64,000 bases of DNA, taken from positions 5,704,001 to 5,768,000 of the forward strand of contig JAETXT010000005.1 of assembly GCA_019188255.1 (NCBI GenBank), written 5' to 3'. Source of the DNA: Verticillium longisporum (Eukaryota > Ascomycota > Sordariomycetes > Glomerellales > Plectosphaerellaceae). The notes below the pieces were generated by a model that saw nothing but the letters and a program-made list of their open reading frames with translations, did no database searches and was not told the origin of the DNA. Shown in pieces: positions 51,436 through 64,000 of this stretch (position 1 is the first letter of the stretch; each line of letters opens with the position of its first letter). The position numbers were made by a program, and so were the translations under genes.

Positions 51436-53004
51436 ATGGCTGAAAACTTCCTCGCGAATCAAGCCGAAAAGGTGATCGGCCATGCCGACCAGGGCCGCGC
51501 GGCACATACTGACATCGCGAACCCTGATCGCGATGGCGGCAAGTATGCTGACGAAAGTGGTGAGAAGATGAAGGCCTTGGCTTGGATGGGCAAAAATGAT
51601 GTCCGAGTTGGTGAGTATCACTATCTGACAACTGCGACTTGAAAGCTCACACGCATCATAGTGGAGGTGGGCAAGCCGAAGATTGTAGATGACCATGACG
51701 TAATTCTTCGCATCACTGGCACAACGGTGTGCGGGAGCGACGTTCATCTCATGCACGGAGCCATCATTCAGGTGCAGAAGGGTGACATTCTGGGCCACGA
51801 GTTCTGCGGCATCGTTGAGTCTGTTGGCCCGGCTGTGAAAACCCTCTCTCCAGGTGAACGCGTCGTCAACAGTTTCGTCGTGTCTTGCGGCGAGTGCAGA
51901 TATTGCAAGCAGAACTTGACAACGGCCTGTGAGAAGACCAACGCTTCTGCCCTGCACGAAAAGCTGTATGGCTCGCAGATGGGCGGCATCTTTGGTTATT
52001 CCCACTTCACTGGTGGTTACGCTGGCGGTCATGCCGAGTACGTGCGGGTGCCGTTGGCCGACAACAACTTGCTGAAGATTCCGGATTCTCTTCCCAACGA
52101 GAAGGGTAATGCACCACACTAGCTGATCCGATGAACCTAGTGCTGACACCAGCAGGTATCTACTTGTCGGACGTTCTCCCTACTTCCTACCACAGCGTCG
52201 TTTACTCTGGGGTCAAAGAAGGCGATACTGTTGCCATCTGGGGCCTTGGCCCAATCGGCTTGATGGCATGTGCTTGGGCCTACGTCAAGGGCGCCAAGCA
52301 GGTCATCGGAATTGACAGCAACTGGCGATGTGATTATGCCGAGTCAAAGATCCCAGGCCTCAAAACGATCAATTTCAAACACTTGAAGACCACAGAGACT
52401 GTGCCCGGCAAGGTCCATGAGATTGTCCCGGGAGGTGTCAACGTCAGCATTGATGCGACGGGCGGAGAGTACGGCAAAGGCTGGGCGCATTCTTTGGAGT
52501 TGGCAGTTGGCGCCGAGCAAGACACAAGCGAGATGATTAACGAGGCCATCATGTCGACTCAGAAGTTCGGTGCCGTAGGAATTATCGGCGACTACGTCGG
52601 ATGTAAGTCCTTTGCAATACGCAGTTCGACGACCTTGCTGACATCTTGCACAGTCACCAACCACTTCAACGTGGGGTCGCTGATGGAGCGCGGCATTCGC
52701 TTGATCGGCTGTGGTCAAGCTCCAGTTCAGAAGTGTAAGTCATCCTCATCGATTTTCTCCTGGAAGTCTACCCAGAGCCCATCGCTGACCTGAGCAATCC
52801 TTAGACTGGGATGAGATTCTTGAGATGGTGGAGAAGAAGAAGATTGACCCCACGATCATGCTCACGCATCGTTTCAAGTTTGACGACATCGCCAAAGCCT
52901 ACCACAAGCAGGAGAAGCGGGAAATGGGATCGGTGAAATGCTTCGTCGAGACCAAGTTCTCAACCCCTGCTGCAGCAGGCACGCCGGCGCTGACTACAAT
53001 CTGA
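51436..53004 (+). CDS. Zinc-dependent alcohol dehydrogenase (MDR family)
   Basis: Five exons (51436-51610, 51662-52105, 52156-52602, 52654-52734, 52805-53004), all joints phase 1, give about 448 residues. The first 50 residues are an extra hydrophilic stretch before the catalytic domain begins at MKALAWMG. Catalytic zinc site: TVCGSDVHLMHG and LGHEFCGIV. The structural-zinc region begins VSCGECRYCKQNLTTAC. Nucleotide binding: VAIWGLGPIGLMACAWA. The pattern resembles glutathione-independent formaldehyde/threonine-type dehydrogenases. The substrate is unknown. The insert after the structural site (YGSQMGGIFGYSHFTGGYAGG) is shared with that group. It lies next to GH5 and may oxidise a product of the same pathway, which is inference. 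Confidence 0.92.
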
Positions 53005-53662
53005 GGTTACCAGGACTGGCAGATAGATTCTCTTGGGGGATTGTCCATTACTTCGTAGCAGACAATAAAATTTCGTTTTGTAGACACAAACGAAAGGTTT
53101 GGCTGAATGACATTTCGCTTGCGTGCCGTGCCTGATATGATTCTCATGAAGGACACGAAGTTACAAAGCCGGATCACTATCCCCTCGATACTAAGAGTAC
53201 TTACGCATGTACTGCAAGCAAAGTCGTCAAAAGAAAACCGCCATCTCCAGTAAGCTAGATGGCAGATGCAAAGCAATAAGTGATTTGCTTATGATAGCTC
53301 CAAACAACCACGGTTGCGGAGCTACTGCTCCCTCGCGTTACTTTCAATTTGGGCTGTAACGTGCACGGGAGAGCTTCGTAGCTGCCACGTCATGCTGACG
53401 ATGACTGAATACAACGTTAAGGAGCCAAGATTGTTTCCGAACCCGAAGGTATGTTATCATACGATAAAGCGATGGTCGCATCGAAAGTCATTGACGGCAG
53501 CATTGGGTCATTAAGAGGGTCCCTCTATTGTCGCCACAATCCCAAACTCTCGAGCCTATATCCAGCCAGGGCTGTCCGGACCGGCCGGGTTTCTTTTCTT
53601 TCAGCGGCACCACTGTACCACGACACTTGCGCCCCAGCAACCATTTACAATCATCAGTCAGC
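53005..53662. other. Intergenic region
   Basis: No gene is visible. It is presumed 3' region of the dehydrogenase and promoter of the small mitochondrial protein gene. Confidence 0.45.
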
Positions 53663-54003
53663 ATGTTCAAACAAGCGATTCGCATGGGCCCTCGGCCGGC
53701 TGCACCCGCGATGCGCATGGTGAGGCCGTCGAGATCATACGCTACGACTGGAGGCAACGACGCTGCCGAATTCAAGGCCGACACTGGGCCATTCAAATCC
53801 ACATGGGTGTAAGCCAAATAAAGATTACCAATTGAGTCTTCTTTGGCTGACCAATCTTAAGATTAATCGGCGGCGGTACAGCTCTTGTTGGAGCCGCGTT
53901 AGCCACGATGATGGGTAGCCCGGATGCAACCGTCGCTGCTGCGAAGAATGCAGACCCCGAAGGGGTGGCGCATATGAGGCCACCCAACCAAACAAAGACC
54001 TGA
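53663..54003 (+). CDS. Small predicted mitochondrial membrane protein
   Basis: Two exons (53663-53808, 53862-54003) give about 95 residues. The N-terminus is rich in Arg, Met and Ser without acids (MFKQAIRMGPRPAAPAMRMV), ending in SRSYATT, a typical presequence with a likely processing site. A single Gly/Ala-rich membrane span follows (WVLIGGGTALVGAALATMMG), then a hydrophilic tail. It resembles small single-span inner-membrane proteins, but I cannot name it. It is convergent with the catalase-peroxidase gene, 257 bp away. Confidence 0.7.
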
Positions 54004-54260
54004 TCGCAGTTCTAAGGCATCGGACGTACAACAAGAAAGATATCAGTATGGCACTGGTCTTCTCATACCGCGTTAACCAGTTGCGACGGAATGAAGGCGA
54101 TCTGCGCGGCATTCACGGGGTCCAGGTACAAGGCAAGGCATTTGAAATTTCGACGGTCATGGGTCAGACAATATGTGGCATCAAAATTGGATAAAAATTC
54201 AAACTTATAAACTTTCGGAAGAAGAAAAAGACAGACCCATCAAGGTGTGGGTGCTATCTT

Positions 54261-60163
<5,903 letters not shown>

Positions 60164-60975
60164 CTACTCATCACCAGTGGCGTATTCGCCCGCCCAGATC
60201 TTCTTGCTCAGAGCCACGTCTTTCTCAAAGTAGTGGTGGAGATCCTTGCGCTTCCTCAGCAGCAGGTCAACCACCAGGCGGCCAAAGACCCTTTCGCCGG
60301 ATGGGTTGAGGTGCGTCCTGTCTCCGGGCGCCAGGTTGTAGAGGTCAGCGTTGGCCTTTCCGATGGCATTGACATACGCCGTACTGGCCTTGTTGAGGTC
60401 GAGGTAGTCGATACCGAGGCTCTCGGCAGCGGCGATGGCGGCGGCGCTGTGCTCGTTCAGGTTCTCAATGACGGCGCTTCCGTTGAAGGCGCGGCGCGTC
60501 AACGAGGTGATGAGGATCTGGCATCGCACAGGTCAGTACGGGAGGTCATATCAAAAGTTTGACATGGGCGGAGACTTACGGGTGTGCCGCCGGCAGCGAT
60601 GACCTCTTCGGCGAGGGCCACGAGGTTGGCCTGGAACTGCTCCAGAGAGATACCCGAGGCGGCCTTCTGGTCGTTGTGGCCGAACTGAATGGTGACAATG
60701 GGGGAGTGGGTGTCGACGTTCTCCTGGACGGCGGTGATGGTCGTCTTCCAACGGCCATCCGCCCTGAACGAGGCGGTCGTCGCGCCGCTCTTGGCGGGGT
60801 TGATGCCGTCTGCGGGGGCCTTCACGTAAGACAGGAAGCCGTCGCCCCAGCCTCCGGCGATGGCAACTGTCGAGTCACCAGTGAGGACAAAGTAGGGAGG
60901 CTTGGCCGCCTTCTTTGGCCTGGCATCGACGGGCGCCAGGGCGGTGAGTGCAAGGATGAGGCTGAGGAATTTCAT
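60164..60975 (-). CDS. Secreted rhamnogalacturonan acetylesterase (SGNH, CE12)
   Basis: Two exons (60975-60580, 60516/7-60164) give about 249 residues. A signal peptide is present (MKFLSLILALTALAPVDA). SGNH blocks are YFVLTGDSTVA (nucleophile Ser), NPAKSGATTASF (Gly), IVTIQFGHNDQK (Asn) and PGDRTHLNPSGERVF (Asp and His). The size and order fit carbohydrate esterase family 12. The enzyme removes acetyl groups from rhamnogalacturonan in pectin, so it is useful for plant cell-wall degradation. The 63-bp intron follows GGTP. A TATA-like TATAAG on the minus strand lies near 61090. Confidence 0.92.
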
Positions 60976-62972
60976 GGTGACGGGCGCTGACGCGGGGCAG
61001 TGTACCGGCTGTGTGGGTTTGTCTCTTGGTAGTGGAGTGCGTGGAGGCCTGGCATCACGATCCTCCGTTTGCAGCCGCGTGGTACGCCTTATATGTCCCG
61101 TAAATCTCTATTCCCACGTGTTGAGGACATCATCGTGTCTTGGAATCACGTATGCACGAGAGCTCGCTCTCTGCTCTCCCGTCACGATGCCTTGGGGCCG
61201 AGTGGCATCTCTGACGTGCTCAGTAGAGGAACTTCCACGAATCAAGGATTCATCGCAACGTGGCGGGTCCTCGCCGGGGATGCAGCAAGCTTGATGAGGA
61301 TCCGGGGTAAAGCACAAACTTGACTCGTTTTGCTCATCGGAGCCGGAAATTCGACATGGCGGCTCGAGAACATGGCCCTGATCTGACCATCTGGCCACCC
61401 AGATGGGTTTTTGCTGTCCGCAATCTCGGCAAAGATGCCTAGCGACGGACGAGGGGAAGCGCGAACACATGAATCGATCATCAGAAAGCACAGATGGGCG
61501 GTCCAGTGGAAGTACAAATTGCGGGGGAAGCCGTCCCAAAATGCCTTCTCGCAGCTCTCCCCTCAACTACAAGCGCTTCGAAAAGGCTGTGATCAGCACG
61601 AGAGATGGCCCCTCGGCAGATCTTCTCAGCGAAGGCCGAATCACCATCGGGGCTGCGGAGCCCGATTGAATTGGGGAGCTTCGTAGATTTGGAGAAGGCA
61701 AAGGCGCAGGTACCCTTGGTTCCTTTACGTCCAAGTGTCAACCAATGCCGAGCAGCTTGTGCAGCCCAGGCGGCATTGACGATGGGGGCCAGGCTTGGCT
61801 CCGATGCTTCCGCAGCCCGAAGTCTGCCCTAGCATGACAAGCTGTCGCGTGTCCTGGTTTGTGTTACAACCTTACATCTCCCCGCACGGCTTCGCAAAAA
61901 AGCTAAAATGACGATCAAAGCGCAGTGCAGCGGAAAGAACAGGAAGGTTGCAATGTGAATGAGCGAATGAACGACTTGGCAAGGGACGCAAGTCAAGGGT
62001 GATGGCAATGATGTCCACACGCTCCAACCAAGCGGGGCGACAAGGCCGGCCTGTTAGGGCCGAGGTTCGTGTTCGGTTTCTGGCGTCCTGTCTTCTACCA
62101 ACCGGCGGAAGCAAAGTACCTCCGACAAGAATCATGTTCCTAGCGAAAGTCGTCTCTGACATAATCGGCAGTGGTGAAGTGGCCATATCCCTCTCGCGCC
62201 AAATGCAGACACGGAGAAGAGTTCCTTGAGAGTTCCTTGATGATATGCGCGCAAACTTACTCGCCGAGCTCTCCGTCAACGTGCCACCGCTGGAGGCCTT
62301 CAGTACCATCTTAACAAGTAACGCGGCGTTGCCCAATCTACCCCTCAACTTCTCCTTGACAACCTTGCCTCGGCTTCAAGAAAGAGACTAGTGTCGTACT
62401 GGGGGTATTCACCCCTCAAAGCCCTCTGTCCAGGTGTAGTACGAGCGCTCTTAGAACGATCCCGCACAAAGACCATAGCTTCTACAATCATGCAACGACA
62501 GCCAATTGGCCCAGTCACATTCCCTTTGTGAACGAGGAAATGCTGTACTTGCAATCAAAAACGTACGACTAGACACACAGTCACGATGCAGCCGCAGCCG
62601 TAATAGTAGTCCCAAATTCAGGCTGATCATTGTCATCTGTGTCGTCACAGAATATGAACGTTGTTTGATCATCCCTCCTTGCAACGTATTCAAAAGTCCT
62701 CTGGGTGAGATTAAGTCATCCACATTACGCGCAAATCACACGGCGCCTTGCTAGAGACTGACCCAGGCTTTCCGTCGGTACATATTGCATTGCTGCTAAA
62801 CAAAGTTTTCTAAGCGAGTGTCAAGTTGTCCATCAATCCAAGTCCGGCGCCCCCATCTCAGCTGTGGCTTAGCTCAAACTCCAACATTCGCAGTTGAATC
62901 ACACAACTATGATACAAGCTCCTAGCAGAACACGTCGCGCAGGTCGCACATGACATTCCGGACGATGAACCA
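60976..62972. other. Gene-free region
   Basis: About 2 kb with no supported gene; open frames are short and overlap on both strands. It includes the promoter of the acetylesterase gene. Confidence 0.5.
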
Positions 62973-63569
62973 CTAGGTCTTCTTGGGTGGCTTGTAGGTG
63001 CCAATCTTGACGCCATCCTTGAAGCGACCGATGATATTGCCGCGAGGGAAGTATTCGCAAGCGAGGTACCAGCCTTTGATACTCGCGCCGCTGGTGCAGT
63101 ACTTCCTGGCGCACCCGATCTTTTGGGTGTCTCTCCAGACCATTTGGGTGAAATGCCCGGTGGCTGGGAAGTAGACACCCTCTTGAAAGTCGTACTTTGC
63201 ACGCTCATCGCCCCAAGCTTTGGCGGCTGCTGTGGGTGTTCCGTATCCAATGGCCAGGTTCTCTCCGTACTGACCGCCGGAGTGGTCGAAGGGAGGGCAC
63301 TGGTTCTTACCCGTGCCCTTGCTGTCGAGATATTTTTTGGCGGCACTGGCCAGAGTGGCGTCCCATGTGAGGTCGACGCCCCAATTCAGACGGGCGCCTT
63401 GGTGTTGGCGACGGTATTGGTTGTGTGTTGTGAGAATGGTAGCGTTGAACTGGCTGTCCGACACCCACTCGGGCCGAGTCGTAATATCGGTCTGGCGGGT
63501 GTCAACGGCTGCTGCGTTACAGACCTGGAGGCCGGCTGTCAGGGTCAACAGAAACGTGGTGATCTGCAT
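62973..63569 (-). CDS. Secreted CAP-superfamily (PR-1-like) protein
   Basis: 198 residues, one exon. A signal peptide (MQITTFLLTLTAGLQVCNA) is followed by the CAP domain: ILTTHNQYRRQHQGARLNW (CAP helix 1), GGQYGENLAIGYG, GHFTQMVWRDTQKIGCA (the signature HFTQMVW) and WYLACEYFPRGNIIG. The central His/Glu cavity residues are present. Fungal relatives (yeast Pry proteins) bind and export sterols or fatty acids. There are four or five Cys in the mature part. A TATATA on the minus strand near 63700 is about 130 bp upstream. Confidence 0.95.
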   Translation of the reverse strand: MQITTFLLTLTAGLQVCNAAAVDTRQTDITTRPEWVSDSQFNATILTTHNQYRRQHQGARLNWGVDLTWDATLASAAKKYLDSKGTGKNQCPPFDHSGGQYGENLAIGYGTPTAAAKAWGDERAKYDFQEGVYFPATGHFTQMVWRDTQKIGCARKYCTSGASIKGWYLACEYFPRGNIIGRFKDGVKIGTYKPPKKT

Positions 63570-64000
63570 CTTGATGGTTTTGTTTCCGTGGAATTGTATG
63601 TACGATAGTCTGCAAGTGTAAAGTATGTAGGGTAGGAAAGGAGAAAGTCTGCTGGGTTGCTGAGGAACAGGACATTCTTCCGACGAGATGCTGTGTCAAT
63701 ATATAAGCCATCGAGTATGTGAGGGATTCTGCCAGGCACGTTTCGTGATGTCTAGGACCCTAGAGTGGAGTGGGATCGGGACTCGTGGCGGCTGAATCAC
63801 ATTCCTGCAAACGGATTGCGGGGACCCTAAACAATAACTGGAGCGGTGGTTCCATGGCGGCGTTTCCTCACCACCTTCTCAACCATGCTATTGTCTAAAG
63901 CGAACGAGTTGAAATTATGACGCGCGGGGCGGTGACCTTCCCGTGCCATCTGGATCATCCTTCAACTTCATGAGGGCCATGGGATCTGTGACTCCGAAGC
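63570..64000. other. Right edge, promoter of the CAP gene
   Basis: No further gene is seen. It contains the TATA-like element for the CAP-protein gene. Confidence 0.5.

Overview
The window is genomic DNA of a filamentous ascomycete, most likely a Sordariomycete. The evidence is short GT-AG introns of about 45-85 bp, Zn2Cys6 regulators, an NB-ARC/TPR receptor of the fungal NLR type, a secreted catalase-peroxidase, a CE12 pectin esterase and a Ty3/gypsy chromodomain retrotransposon. The exact species cannot be read from the sequence. No tRNA, rRNA or CRISPR was seen.

Layout. 0.4-1.5 kb: a Cys-rich/coiled-coil protein. 2.0-3.7 kb: a metzincin protease fused to three H-type lectin domains. 5.2-5.7 kb: a small protein. 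6.3-14.7 kb: a gene with HMG-box-like segments is split by a complete 7.1-kb chromodomain retrotransposon (6395-13495). The element has identical 214-bp LTRs, a 5-bp target duplication, a self-priming type primer site, gag and pol on the minus strand, and a five-exon spliced gene on the opposite strand between pol and the 3' LTR. 14.9-16.3 kb: an Old Yellow Enzyme-type oxidoreductase. 18.0-18.7 kb: a small secreted protein. 19.0-23.0 kb: cytochrome c heme lyase (CYC3) and a UbiB/ADCK kinase diverge from one promoter carrying CCAAT and CRE sites. 24.1-29.0 kb: a Zn2Cys6 regulator, an NAD(P)-binding protein and an SRPBCC protein. 29-32.3 kb: no convincing gene, but short GC-rich repeats. 32.3-33.1 kb: a disordered conserved protein. 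33.9-37.7 kb: an NLR-like receptor (alpha/beta hydrolase, NB-ARC, eight TPRs). 38.9-40.9 kb: a GCR1_C-type DNA-binding protein. 42.1-43.8 kb: a frameshifted F-box protein. 44.1-53.0 kb: a sugar transporter whose stop codon was overwritten by a solo LTR, a divergent Zn2Cys6 regulator, a GH5 hydrolase and a zinc alcohol dehydrogenase, possibly a sugar-use cluster. 53.7-64 kb: a small mitochondrial protein, secreted catalase-peroxidase, rhamnogalacturonan acetylesterase and a secreted CAP/PR-1 protein, separated by long gene-free stretches.

The most unusual object is the retrotransposon. Its extra antisense gene keeps a consistent reading frame across four canonical introns. Because those introns lie on the strand opposite to the genomic RNA they would not be spliced out during retrotransposition. 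The element landed inside a gene, and a relative of its LTR landed at the stop codon of the transporter gene.
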